Shown piece after piece: positions 59,801-64,000 of a stretch of 64,000 bases of DNA. Source of the DNA: Atherix ibis (lineage: Eukaryota; Arthropoda; Insecta; Diptera; Athericidae); assembly GCA_958298945.1 (NCBI GenBank), contig OY282610.1, forward strand, positions 43,283,667-43,347,666, given 5' to 3'. Every line of letters begins with the position of its first letter. The stretch's first letter is position 1. Made by a program: the position numbers and the translations under genes. The notes under the pieces are model-generated. The model was not told the origin of the DNA. It searched no databases and saw only the letters and a program-made list of their open reading frames with translations.

Positions 59801-61381
59801 AAAAGCTTTAATTTTTTTTTTTGAATATTAAAAATGATTAATTTTTGAAATTATACTGCATGAATTTATAATTTTGTTATCGTTTTATATACGCACACAT
59901 TTATAATTTGCACAAGTAATATGTAATTTTATTATATACTATATATTTTTGCAATTCTAGAAATAATGCACGATTTTTCTAGTCCCATAATCCGTAAGCT
60001 GTTTCTATAAAAAAAAAAAAAAAAAAAACAAAAAAAAAATTTCCTTTTACGTCTTTCTACAAACAAACAAAATTAATTATTTCTTATACTCACATCAATT
60101 TTGTAATAAATTTTTTTTAATGCATTTTTATCATTTTGGTTTTTAATTTTTCTCCTTTTAAAAATGATCAGTATCAATACACCTACACAATTTGCACCAG
60201 ATAGGATCAAACCTGTTCTTCTGTAATAATTTTGCATCTATTAAATGTAATATGGTATCAAATTTTATTAATAAATTTTATGGGAAAATTATGGAAAAAC
60301 TAATTGAATAAGAAAATCTTAATGCATGCGTAGACGTATTTTTTTTACGAATTTAATTTTTTTTTTTTGGGATTTGCTTTGCTGTACATAATATTATGGA
60401 AAATATATAAATGGAAGGTGATGTTCTGATTCGTTGCTTCTTGTTTCTATTTTTTCTTTTGTGTTCGATTTGTAGAGGAATAGTTGCAGTACAAAAGGAA
60501 CCGGCCGAATTACTCATACCGGCGTCAGGTATAATAAACTACCAACAAAATCGAAAAAATCATCATCGTCACTGTCGTCAAGCTTGCAAATCAATTTGAA
60601 TGAAGTCGATGACGATGATGAAGATGAGGACGATTATGATGATGATGATGGTGATATTTGTGATAATTATAATCAGGGTGGTATTAGTGTTGGTCAAAAG
60701 GATGCGTTTGCTAACCATGAAGGCGGTGGTGATGAGTTCGACTACGAATGGAGAAATGGTGGCGTTAGGTATATAGTCGGTGGAAATGGCAAGGATAATA
60801 CTACCAATCGTGATACTAACGATGAAAATCATCGTGTTACCGTTGTTCAAAGCGGCATTGGTAACGATGGCTGTGCTGATGGTTCAATAGATAATAACAG
60901 CGATATAAGAGTAGATTTCGCTGGCAAAAAACACGTTAATAATAGCAACAATACTCTGCCGGATGCAAGTTTACCACATCCGGTTGTGCGGATTTTCTCA
61001 AAACCGCTACGGGCAATACCAGTGCGGAATTTAATGGTTGCTGCTGATAGTGTCGAATACGAGAGACTGATTAGCAACAACTCCAATTCGTCGATGTTAA
61101 AGCCTTTGCAAATACCGATGCCGACACCGACACCGACACAAACAATGATGCATACAACAACAGTACCACCACAACCACCGTTAACCCTGAACACCCGCCC
61201 ATCTTTAGATAGTCACAATAATACGATCATGATAGACACCGATAGTAGCAGAAGAGATGACAGCATATCCTTTTCGCAGGATACCATTCCACTTGCCGAA
61301 GGCGATATTCTTAGCCAACAAAACGGAAATTCTAGCAAGGATATGACACGCTCAAAAATTTCACATCATACACGAACGTAG
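23728..61381 (+). CDS. Fur2: Furin-2 like proprotein convertase (5' incomplete, 11 exons)
   Basis: Spliced CDS 23728-23887, 33319-33622, 33738-34898, 35033-35220, 35287-35443, 40888-41162, 48789-49065, 49997-50196, 52828-53106, 53595-53815, 60476-61381. All junctions are GT-AG and phases agree, giving 1375 codons plus stop. The product is a calcium-dependent subtilisin/kexin-type endoprotease expected in the Golgi/secretory pathway, cutting precursors after basic residues (family knowledge). Seen in window numbering: HGTRCAGE with the active His at 25, WASGNGG with the oxyanion Asn at 126, GTSASAP with the active Ser at 206, P domain to about residue 445, ten Cys-rich furin repeats (about 500-1010), transmembrane segment about 1050-1073, cytosolic tail 1075-1375. 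Signal peptide, prodomain and catalytic Asp are missing, so the gene begins further 5'. Ten repeats plus a membrane anchor fit Drosophila Fur2 better than Fur1. Introns range from 66 bp to 9.4 kb and are packed with transposons and satellites. Confidence 0.93.
23888..25470. other. Intron sequence, no recognised element
   Basis: AT-rich intron after the His exon, rich in T runs; nothing identified. Confidence 0.4.
25471..26545 (-). mobile_element. Jockey-like LINE, 5' truncated copy
   Basis: The T run at about 25471-25487 marks the tail. The next bases (TACAACTAC, then AGTAATAAGCAAATTT) resemble the 3' end of the copy at 18930, so the two belong to one family. The - strand reads [37 protein letters not shown] and [15 protein letters not shown] (26530-26201). 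It continues in other frames to [10 protein letters not shown] and [17 protein letters not shown] (about 26200-26040), then decays to about 25600. The catalytic YADD is intact but frames are broken. No target-site duplication is evident. Confidence 0.88.
26546..27039. other. Intron spacer
   Basis: AT-rich; nothing recognised. Confidence 0.35.
27040..27420 (+). pseudogene. Very decayed Jockey-like LINE remnant
   Basis: On the + strand scattered frames give [13 protein letters not shown], then [11 protein letters not shown], then [20 protein letters not shown] and LEKEL. These align in order with the C-terminal reverse transcriptase blocks of the Jockey-like copy at 18930 ([40 protein letters not shown]). 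It is older and more diverged than the two other copies and lies in the opposite orientation. Confidence 0.6.
27545..27790 (+). pseudogene. Remnant of mariner-like transposase N terminus
   Basis: Shifting frames read [41 protein letters not shown] and IRSNNIADS. Order and content fit the DNA-binding half of the mariner type seen at 8010 (RLKNGREDLNDDLRPGRP). No catalytic half follows. Assignment rests on short matches. Confidence 0.5.
27791..29949. other. Intron sequence, no recognised element
   Basis: The 124-codon open frame at 28471-28845 has no domain or splice support and is left unassigned. Rest AT-rich. Confidence 0.4.
29960..32940. repeat. Tandem satellite, about 164-bp unit, about 18 copies
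   Basis: Unit markers: CTTGGGAGGTCTGCGTCTAC, CAATCCAGCTAGTGACATAA, AGAGGCTTGAGTTGTCGCAG. Anchor positions 30388, 30553, 30716, 30879 and 31042 give 163-165 bp. A block of about 450-530 bp near 31330-31860 is almost identical to one near 32240-32770, offset 910 bp. One short copy around 31920-31990 lacks part of the unit. The array ends about 380 bp before the oxyanion-Asn exon. Edge copies are the most diverged. Confidence 0.95.
33319..33622 (+). CDS. Fur2: Furin-2 exon with oxyanion asparagine
   Basis: Follows a pyrimidine-rich acceptor (TTTCTCAG) and completes the Gly codon split with the previous exon. It encodes GGVRMLDG, then [11 protein letters not shown], then WASGNGG with the oxyanion-hole Asn, then [11 protein letters not shown]. 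Ends in phase 2 before GTAAGT. The 9431-bp intron upstream holds a Jockey-like LINE, two decayed element remnants and the 164-bp satellite. Confidence 0.96.
33738..34898 (+). CDS. Fur2: Furin-2 exon with active-site serine, P domain and start of Cys repeats
   Basis: Largest exon, 1161 nt, after a 115-bp intron. It starts with [20 protein letters not shown], reaches the nucleophile in [13 protein letters not shown] (Ser 206), then [11 protein letters not shown] and [12 protein letters not shown], which close the catalytic domain. The P (homo B) domain follows and ends near WQLIFYGTQ. The site that is RGD in mammalian furin reads RGN here ([10 protein letters not shown]). The last part holds the first Cys repeat ([10 protein letters not shown]). 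Ends with two bases of an Asn codon before GTAAGT. Confidence 0.97.
35033..35220 (+). CDS. Fur2: Furin-2 exon, Cys-rich repeats 1-2
   Basis: Acceptor TTATTATAG, phase continuous with the previous exon. Encodes [18 protein letters not shown], then CHESCETC and CLTC, ending [11 protein letters not shown]. This is the furin-like repeat pattern of paired C-x2-C motifs. The flanking introns are short, 134 and 66 bp. Confidence 0.95.
35287..35443 (+). CDS. Fur2: Furin-2 exon, Cys-rich repeat 3
   Basis: Starts after ATTTAG and completes an Asn codon. Encodes [15 protein letters not shown], then [15 protein letters not shown], and ends with TA of a split Tyr codon before a strong GTGAGT donor. Two acceptors are phase-compatible: the main one at 40888, which continues the repeats, and one at 35561 leading to an early stop. 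Confidence 0.95.
35561..35630 (+). CDS. Candidate alternative terminal exon of furin-2
   Basis: A very good acceptor (CCACCCTCCTGCAG) lies only 117 bp after the GTGAGT donor of the preceding exon, matching the small introns (66-134 bp) of this part of the gene. The spliced reading completes the Tyr codon, adds 22 codons with a hydrophobic bias (starting [10 protein letters not shown]) and stops at TAG 35628-35630. A possible AATAAA lies at 36093. The isoform would keep the protease, P domain and first three repeats but lose the other seven, the membrane segment and the tail. No transcript evidence is available, and a chance acceptor is possible. Confidence 0.35.
35631..36539. other. Intron sequence
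   Basis: AT-rich, with T/A runs (36258-36275, 36320-36331). The open frame 35566-35886 has no recognised feature and is out of frame with furin-2 splicing. Confidence 0.4.
36540..37787 (-). mobile_element. Mellifera-type mariner with broken transposase
   Basis: 1248 bp, flanked by TA. Ends AGGTGTAGTAAAAAGAAATC (36540) and GATTACTTTTTACTACACCT (37768-37787) form inverted repeats of about 30 bp with one mismatch in that stretch. The transposase starts at 37607 ([18 protein letters not shown]), stops at TAG after NIAQKTL near 37305, resumes by 37259 ([10 protein letters not shown]) and keeps VTGDKKW and FHQDNARPH. It shifts frame near 36830, leaving [15 protein letters not shown] and the end [17 protein letters not shown]. 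The three catalytic Asp persist but the frame is broken twice. Confidence 0.93.
37788..39656. other. Intron sequence
   Basis: AT-rich; imperfect ACT repeats at about 38645-38700; short Lys-rich open frames driven by A runs. Nothing supported. Confidence 0.4.
39657..40310 (-). mobile_element. Truncated mellifera-type mariner
   Basis: The left end (TTGGGTTGTCCAGAAAGTAA, 39657) matches that of the copy at 18315; the other end is missing. The - strand reads [37 protein letters not shown] (40307-40041), then decayed pieces corresponding to [29 protein letters not shown] and [15 protein letters not shown] towards 39800. It is the closest relative of the LINE-split mariner. Ends beyond 40245 are uncertain. 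Confidence 0.8.
40311..40887. other. Intron end with poly(A) run before acceptor
   Basis: AT-rich; closes with 22 consecutive A (40861-40882) and TTTAG, the acceptor of the repeat 4-5 exon. Confidence 0.6.
40888..41162 (+). CDS. Fur2: Furin-2 exon, Cys-rich repeats 4-5
   Basis: Continues the split Tyr codon and encodes [39 protein letters not shown] and CLTCKDNW. Ends with one base of a Ser codon before GTAAGT. The acceptor is odd: an uninterrupted run of 22 A (40861-40882) sits between the pyrimidine-rich stretch and TTTAG. Confidence 0.94.
41163..43811. other. Intron sequence with simple repeats
   Basis: Contains a (TA)n microsatellite near 41789-41812 and a G-rich tract (run of 14 G at 42290-42303, then TGGTTGGTGGTGGTGGTGTG). 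Short open frames have no recognised content. Confidence 0.5.
43812..43945 (+). pseudogene. 3' ORF fragment of R1-like LINE
   Basis: This stretch (GGGGCATCCCGCTTG, GGCGTGTACTGGT, AGAATGTGTGAATTATGGCAA) matches 44931-45075 of the main copy, part of the C-terminal coding region, but then joins an N-terminal reverse-transcriptase segment. It is therefore a separate, misplaced fragment placed head-to-tail before the main copy. Confidence 0.75.
43946..45655 (+). mobile_element. R1-like LINE, 5' truncated
   Basis: Starts within the reverse transcriptase (a PICL-like block, then [18 protein letters not shown] and [11 protein letters not shown]). [20 protein letters not shown] and the catalytic [12 protein letters not shown] follow (44083-44370). 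A 16-G run at 44378-44393 interrupts it. [19 protein letters not shown] continues at about 44580-44640 in another frame, and the C-terminal region is open 44663-45400 ([20 protein letters not shown], then [20 protein letters not shown]). The 3' UTR runs to the GTTAAATAATATATTA stretch near 45645. Order and motifs fit the R1 clade. Frameshifts and stops make it inactive. Confidence 0.85.
45656..46345 (+). mobile_element. Second R1-like LINE 3' fragment in tandem
   Basis: Bases from about 45660 repeat the main copy's last coding part (GCAGTATAAATGAG versus CCAGTATAAATAAG; then GGGGACCTGCGTGATCTGAA) and its 3' UTR (CAACAGTTGGAGTAACCAG, GCGACTCGTGGTTTTATG). It ends in GTTAAATAATAGTATAATG, like the main copy. 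It is more diverged and has stops throughout. Confidence 0.8.
46346..47537. other. Intron sequence
   Basis: AT-rich, nothing recognised. Confidence 0.4.
47538..47592 (+). pseudogene. 5S rRNA 3'-half fragment
   Basis: GGTTAGTACTTGGATGGGTG followed by ACCGCTTGGGAACACCGCGT corresponds to about nucleotides 66-118 of eukaryotic 5S rRNA, including the box C region of the internal promoter. The 5' half (box A, intermediate element) is absent, so this is not a working 5S gene. Confidence 0.85.
47637..47647 (+). promoter_or_regulatory. tRNA-type B box
   Basis: GGTTCGATTCC matches the TFIIIC-binding B-box consensus, flanked by CGGG/CCCG that would close a T-arm-like stem. No matching anticodon arm or A box is visible in the right place upstream, so a full tRNA is not claimed. 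Confidence 0.6.
48356..48788. other. Intron end
   Basis: No element recognised; ends at the acceptor AACAATAG. Confidence 0.4.
48789..49065 (+). CDS. Fur2: Furin-2 exon, Cys-rich repeats 6-7
   Basis: Acceptor AACAATAG; phase matches the exon ending at 41162. Encodes [47 protein letters not shown] and CRTTCADG. Ends phase 2 before GTAATT. The 7.6-kb intron upstream carries the R1-like LINE cluster and the 5S/tRNA-like chimera. Confidence 0.94.
49066..49996. other. Intron, 931 bp
   Basis: No element recognised; AT-rich. Confidence 0.6.
49997..50196 (+). CDS. Fur2: Furin-2 exon, Cys-rich repeats 8-9
   Basis: Acceptor CTATTTTTAG. Encodes [36 protein letters not shown] and [11 protein letters not shown]. 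Ends with one base of a Gly codon before GTAAGA. A decayed mauritiana-type mariner sits 144 bp into the next intron. Confidence 0.94.
50341..51613 (-). mobile_element. Mauritiana-type (Mos1-like) mariner, both ends present
   Basis: Inverted ends TATAAGCTTAAATCCGCTGT (50341) and ACAGCGGATTTAAGCTTATA (51594-51613) match exactly. The transposase on the - strand reads [35 protein letters not shown] and [20 protein letters not shown]. It breaks at the first catalytic block, where the Asp of VTGDEKW is lost (IGG then stop, near 50987). The distal half is out of frame in places ([25 protein letters not shown] end), and a 16-G run sits at 50629-50644. It retains the block that the copy at 9666 has lost. 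Confidence 0.92.
51614..52595. other. Intron sequence with solo mariner end
   Basis: Directly beyond the mariner, TTAAATTCGCTGTTT (51617-51631) is a second copy of the same terminal repeat in the opposite orientation, with no element body. The rest is AT-rich and blank. Confidence 0.5.
52596..52684. repeat. Perfect 36-bp inverted repeat with 17-nt loop
   Basis: Left arm 52596-52631 (begins TGATTTGAGGTTTTGAATAG) and right arm 52649-52684 pair without a mismatch around a loop CTGGTCACATTTTCCAA. Parts recur directly downstream (52700-52745: AATAAAATCTATTCAAAACC and ACCTGGTCACATTTT). This suggests repeated template switching or a small foldback unit. It lies 144 bp before the acceptor of the repeat 9-10 exon. 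Confidence 0.92.
52828..53106 (+). CDS. Fur2: Furin-2 exon, Cys-rich repeats 9-10
   Basis: Acceptor ATAAAATAG with a weak pyrimidine tract. Encodes [38 protein letters not shown], then CVPCCPTD and the closing CCHCDKDTG. Ends phase 1 before GTTAGT. A long perfect inverted repeat lies 144 bp upstream of the acceptor. Confidence 0.94.
53107..53594. other. Intron, 488 bp
   Basis: Nothing recognised. Confidence 0.6.
53595..53815 (+). CDS. Fur2: Furin-2 exon with transmembrane segment
   Basis: Acceptor TTATCAACAG. After [12 protein letters not shown], a basic run that could itself be a convertase site, the exon encodes a Gly/Ser-rich stem. A single hydrophobic helix follows, from about [10 protein letters not shown] to FAVIFAVLQ, with no charged residues for about 22 positions. 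Ends in phase 0 before GTAAAT. The topology implied is a type I membrane protein with protease and Cys repeats on the lumenal side. Confidence 0.93.
54058..55351 (-). mobile_element. Intact mariner, lineata-like
   Basis: 1294 bp flanked by TA (54056-54057, 55352-55353). Ends CGTGGGCTACTATATATATT and AATATATATAGTAGCCTACG are inverted repeats of about 30 bp with one difference. The transposase is uninterrupted. Near-identical ends plus an open frame make this the youngest element of the window. It sits in the intron between the membrane exon and the tail exon of furin-2, opposite in orientation to the gene. Confidence 0.95.
54124..55176 (-). CDS. Mariner transposase, full length, open
   Basis: 350 codons from ATG at 55176 to the stop at 54124, the usual mariner length (about 340-355). 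The N-terminal half has two helix-turn-helix regions ([36 protein letters not shown]) and the linker SRWIPHNLT. The catalytic half keeps all three Asp: [17 protein letters not shown] and [13 protein letters not shown], with 34 residues between the second and third. The C terminus is [15 protein letters not shown]. The enzyme would cut and paste elements carrying its ends at TA sites. Subfamily is judged from MELTREHF and [10 protein letters not shown] and is tentative. Activity is not proven: substitutions cannot be judged by eye. Confidence 0.94.
   Translation of the reverse strand: MELTREHFRAIIFHNFRRGLSRQECIDELKSLYGYEAPSYSTVKNWYNEFNRGRRSLKDEFREGRPKTAVVPENIDAVRELIMQDRHVTYREIEACLGISPTSIHSILHEHLAVKKVCSRWIPHNLTIAQTKARVDWCKEMLKKYNRGASKDVYKIVTGDESWIYAYEPETKQQSTVWVFQDESNPTKVVRGRSTSKQMVACFFGKTGHVATVPLVQRRTVNSEWYTTICLPEVFGEIRKTNKRSRIIVHHDNASSHTSAQTSAFLTGQNVELMGHPPYSPDLAPNDFFLFPHIKKKMRGQRFSSPEDAVEAFKNHVLEVSQSEWKKCFENWFERMQKCINLDGEYFEKQ
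55352..57949. other. Intron sequence
   Basis: AT-rich with A/T runs; no element recognised. Confidence 0.4.
57950..59420. repeat. Higher-order satellite, about 303-bp unit of four subunits
   Basis: GGCTCTCCACGGTCT occurs near 58162, 58468, 58771 (one change) and 59074, spacing 301-306 bp. Within each unit, four related subunits of about 75 bp share AACCTCGCTTAAACTAG, TAAGGTTCTAT and related cores. Four to five units; the flanks are diverged single subunits. Confidence 0.9.
59421..60475. other. Intron end
   Basis: AT-rich, A run at 60009-60028; ends with a good pyrimidine tract before the tail exon. Confidence 0.45.
60476..61381 (+). CDS. Fur2: Furin-2 last exon: acidic cytosolic tail
   Basis: Acceptor TTCGATTTGTAG, phase 0, so the transmembrane segment is followed at once by RNSCSTKG. 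The exon reads open for 301 codons to TAG at 61379-61381. It carries a Ser-rich run, then an acidic cluster ([18 protein letters not shown], residues about 1117-1134), a later YERLI (Tyr about 1269), a Thr-Pro run and Asn/Ser-rich sequence. Acidic clusters and Tyr-based signals in furin-family tails direct cycling between trans-Golgi network, endosomes and surface; that these act so here is inference. The tail is long for the family. Confidence 0.9.
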   Translation, partial: RNSCSTKGTGRITHTGVRYNKLPTKSKKSSSSLSSSLQINLNEVDDDDEDEDDYDDDDGDICDNYNQGGISVGQKDAFANHEGGGDEFDYEWRNGGVRYIVGGNGKDNTTNRDTNDENHRVTVVQSGIGNDGCADGSIDNNSDIRVDFAGKKHVNNSNNTLPDASLPHPVVRIFSKPLRAIPVRNLMVAADSVEYERLISNNSNSSMLKPLQIPMPTPTPTQTMMHTTTVPPQPPLTLNTRPSLDSHNNTIMIDTDSSRRDDSISFSQDTIPLAEGDILSQQNGNSSKDMTRSKISHHTRT

Positions 61382-61459
61382 AAATGACTCAACTTGATTA
61401 TTTTCTCTCCCATATTGAGCAATAGTAGAATGTTGGTTTTTCTTCTCTTTCTAATTAAT

Positions 61460-61489
61460 AATAAACACACATACGTACATGCATAATAA
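61460..61489 (+). terminator. Candidate poly(A) signals of furin-2
   Basis: Two AATAAA hexamers, at 61460-61465 and 61484-61489, lie 79-108 bp after the stop codon in AT-rich DNA with T-rich sequence shortly after. They suit a short 3' UTR. The hexamer is common in DNA this AT-rich, so support is moderate. Confidence 0.45.
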
Positions 61490-62371
61490 AATAGTTATAT
61501 TTATTGGACATAAAAAAAATATATTTCTTTTTTTTTTTCAATTTCAATCTAAAATAGGTGTTTTAATTTAGTTTAAGCCATTTTTTTTTTGCATATATAT
61601 ATATATTTTTTTATTTAATAAATATTAAGTGGAATATGTACTATCCTTAAAACTGAATAGTTTGCAGCTCTTTTATTTTGATGGTATTAGTTTTGGAGTT
61701 TTTACCCGTATCAGATTTATTGTTTATGCTACCCATTGAAAGGGTAAAAACCCAAAAAGTAATACATAAAAATTAGGTAAATTATGGGAAAACAATTTTT
61801 TTTTACAAGGACGAAGAATAAACTAGGGCAGCTTTTAGCCTTTAGAGATGAATAAAAATATTATTTTATTTTATTTTTATTTTTATTTTTGGTAATAAAA
61901 TTAAAAATGAGGGAATTTTCGTCAACTTTGAATGATTATCATGCAAATAATGAGTACAGAAGTAAGAACTGCCAAAAAGGGGCTTTAAAGAAGCAAAACT
62001 TTTTTAATCAAAAATAGAAGCGAATAATTAAAAAAAAAAATCTCTCTATTCAAGTGAAGATTCACTTCTCTATCTGGTGTCCTATTTACGAACTAACTAA
62101 ACTTTTTCTCATTAGTTCGTGTTAATCTGTTTAGATTTTTTCTACCAAAAAACTCTGATAACAGGATTTAGTGCCAACAACGAGGACAATTATTGTACTA
62201 ATTTTAAATTGCATAAATAAATTGTTTGGACGATATTCTTAAACTTAATTATGAAAAAATTATCATCATCAACGGTTTGACAACCGGTATTCCCGTCAAT
62301 ACTGGCAGCTAACACCATCGCTCTAATAAAGTCAGGGCCTACCTGTTTTTTTCGAACAATAAATACAGTCA
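61490..62371. other. Downstream flank of furin-2
   Basis: No gene recognised; AT-rich, ATTTT runs near 61860-61890. Confidence 0.4.
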
Positions 62372-62560
62372 CTGAAGACTTTCTGCTGCATTCATATGGG
62401 TTAAGTGTCCTGTCCACCGCAGCGTATTCAGCTTAATTTCATCCACAACCGGACGGTCGCGTTGACGCTCCAGAATCTCGTAGTTAAATAGGCTTTGAAA
62501 CCATTCGTCCTCATGTAAAGGGCAAACAAGTCCTCTAAAGAGTCCGCAGTAATTTTTTTT
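62372..62560 (-). pseudogene. LINE C-terminal fragment (LRWTGH motif)
   Basis: One open frame on the - strand gives CPLHEDEWFQSLFNYEILER, DRPVVDEIKLNTLRWTGHLT and HMNAAESLQ before a stop. The EIKLxxLRWxGHxxxM block is typical of the region after the reverse transcriptase in several non-LTR clades. Only about 60 codons survive and the clade is not decided. Confidence 0.6.
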
Positions 62561-62786
62561 TCCTGAAAACCCTAGTTTCCTAAGAATACATGAGGACTAG
62601 CAGACCGACCCTGTGTCCTGTATAACAGTTGATTTGATCAGTATTTTCGAGCGAAATAGTTTAGATTGACTGAAGTAGGCTCAATTTTTTTCTTCATCCA
62701 TATTGTTATCGGCTACGAGTCTTAAATAGAAAAATAATTGGAATCTTTCGAAACTATAATCTTCTATCTGTATACAACTAGTGCCT

Positions 62787-62852
62787 ATTGGTGTTGTGTT
62801 CGACGCCAACGTTTCCACCAGCTACTTTGTCGGCGTCGAGCACAAGACCAAT
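62787..62852. repeat. Imperfect 24-bp hairpin
   Basis: Arms 62787-62810 (ATTGGTGTTGTGTTCGACGC...) and 62829-62852 pair with two mismatches and one wobble around an 18-nt loop. The 66-nt size and interior mismatches resemble a small precursor hairpin; its neighbour is the LINE scrap, so it may be transposon-derived. Confidence 0.7.
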
Positions 62853-62982
62853 AAGATCACCTTTAGCTCAATCTTGAAGAAGGTCTCCCGTACAGCTCTG
62901 TTTTGTCATTAAATAATGTCAATGGTAAAAGCTGGGTATACTTAATAACGATAATACCCCTAATGCTTACCCCTAAGTCACA

Positions 62983-64000
62983 AATCACTTTTCCAGCGTC
63001 AGGCAAAATAGGACACATAAAAGTACATCTCTTTGACGGAGACTATTGTGTATGTTAAATGACTCTAAAAGTGTTTCGGCTGCCGAATATTATTTATTAA
63101 ATTGATAAATCTTTAAATGTTTGACAATTTTGATATAAATGAATTTTCATATTACGATGGTTAAATGGTTAATACCTGGCCTTGACAAGAAAAAAAATTA
63201 TTTTACTAATAATTTCATTTTATTTATGAAGACAGTGTCTTTTTAAATAGAAATACTTAGTTTAGCGGTTTTTTGTCTTTTATATCCCATCTAAAAAATA
63301 CGAATCACTTTTCCAGCGCCAAGTTAAAGAAGACGCATAAAAGTTCATCTCCTTAATGGATACTATTGTATATGTTTAATATCTCTAAAAGTGATTTCGC
63401 TACCGAAATATTATTTATTAAATTGATAAATCTTTAAATGTTTGACAATTTTGATATAAATGAATTTTCATATTACGATGGTTAAATGGTTAATACCTGG
63501 CCTTGACAAGAAAAAAAATTATTTTACTAATAATTTCATTTTATTTATGAAGACAATGTCTTTTTAAATAGAAATACTTAGTTTAGCGGTTTTTTGTCTT
63601 TTATATCCCATCTAAAAAATACGAATCACTTTTCCAGCGCCAGGTTAAAGAAGACGCATAAAAGTTCATCTCCTTAATGGATACTATTGTATATGTTTAA
63701 TGGCTTTAAAAGTAATTTCGCTACCGAAATATTATTTCTTTAATCGAGGAATCTTTAAATGTTCGATAATTTTAAAATAAATGAATTTTAATATTACGAT
63801 GGTTAAATGGTTAATACCTGGCCTTGACAAGAAAAAAAATTATTTTACTAATAATTTCATTTTATTTATGAAGACAATGTCTTTTTAAATAGAACCACTT
63901 AGTTTGACGGTTTTTTGTCTTTCATATCCCATCAAAAAAATACGAATCACTTTGCCAGCGCCAAGTTAAAGAAAACGCATAAAAGTTCATCTCCTTAATG
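62983..64000. repeat. Tandem satellite, 321-bp unit, runs off the window
   Basis: AATCACTTTTCCAGCG (one change in the last copy) occurs at 62983, 63303, 63624 and 63945, giving 320-321 bp. Three full units and part of a fourth are present. The first is the most diverged, and neighbouring units 2 and 3 are almost identical. No open frame. Confidence 0.95.

Noticed and set aside
60578..60850. - strand open frame rich in Ile/Thr
   Set aside because: Shadow of the Asp-rich furin tail exon on the + strand.

Overview
The window looks like AT-rich nuclear DNA of an insect, most likely a higher fly (Diptera). Three things point there: a furin-2 type proprotein convertase with ten cysteine-rich repeats, which is the arrangement known for Drosophila Fur2; LINEs resembling the Jockey and R1 clades; and a dense load of mariner elements from at least five subfamilies. 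The genus cannot be fixed from the sequence alone.

The only host gene I can support well is furin-2 on the + strand. Eleven exons (23728-61381) join with consistent splice phases into 1375 codons plus a stop. They encode most of the subtilisin-type catalytic domain (active-site His, oxyanion Asn and Ser; the Asp exon is not in the window), the P domain, ten furin-type Cys repeats, one transmembrane segment, and a long acidic cytosolic tail. The gene starts upstream of the window or in an exon I could not find, so 1-23727 is probably upstream intron. A phase-compatible alternative terminal exon at 35561-35630 could give a short isoform without most Cys repeats or the membrane anchor. A weak acidic exon candidate lies on the - strand at 317-478.

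Layout. 1-6365: AT-rich DNA with a 153-bp satellite (2157-4960). 6366-14612: a cluster of decayed mariners and a LINE scrap. 14613-18314: mostly blank, with a 71-nt foldback at 17655-17725. 18315-21372: a mariner split by a Jockey-like LINE with target-site duplication. 23728-35443: first five furin exons; the first intron holds another Jockey copy, two fossil fragments and a 164-bp satellite. 35444-53594: Cys-repeat exons, with introns holding three mariners, a rearranged R1-like LINE cluster, a 5S/tRNA-like/LINE chimera and a 36-bp perfect inverted repeat. 53595-61381: membrane and tail exons around an intron with an intact, possibly young mariner and a 303-bp higher-order satellite. 61382-64000: poly(A) signals, a LINE scrap, an imperfect hairpin and a 321-bp satellite running off the end.

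The host gene encodes one secretory-pathway protease. Everything else is selfish or satellite DNA, mostly within its introns.
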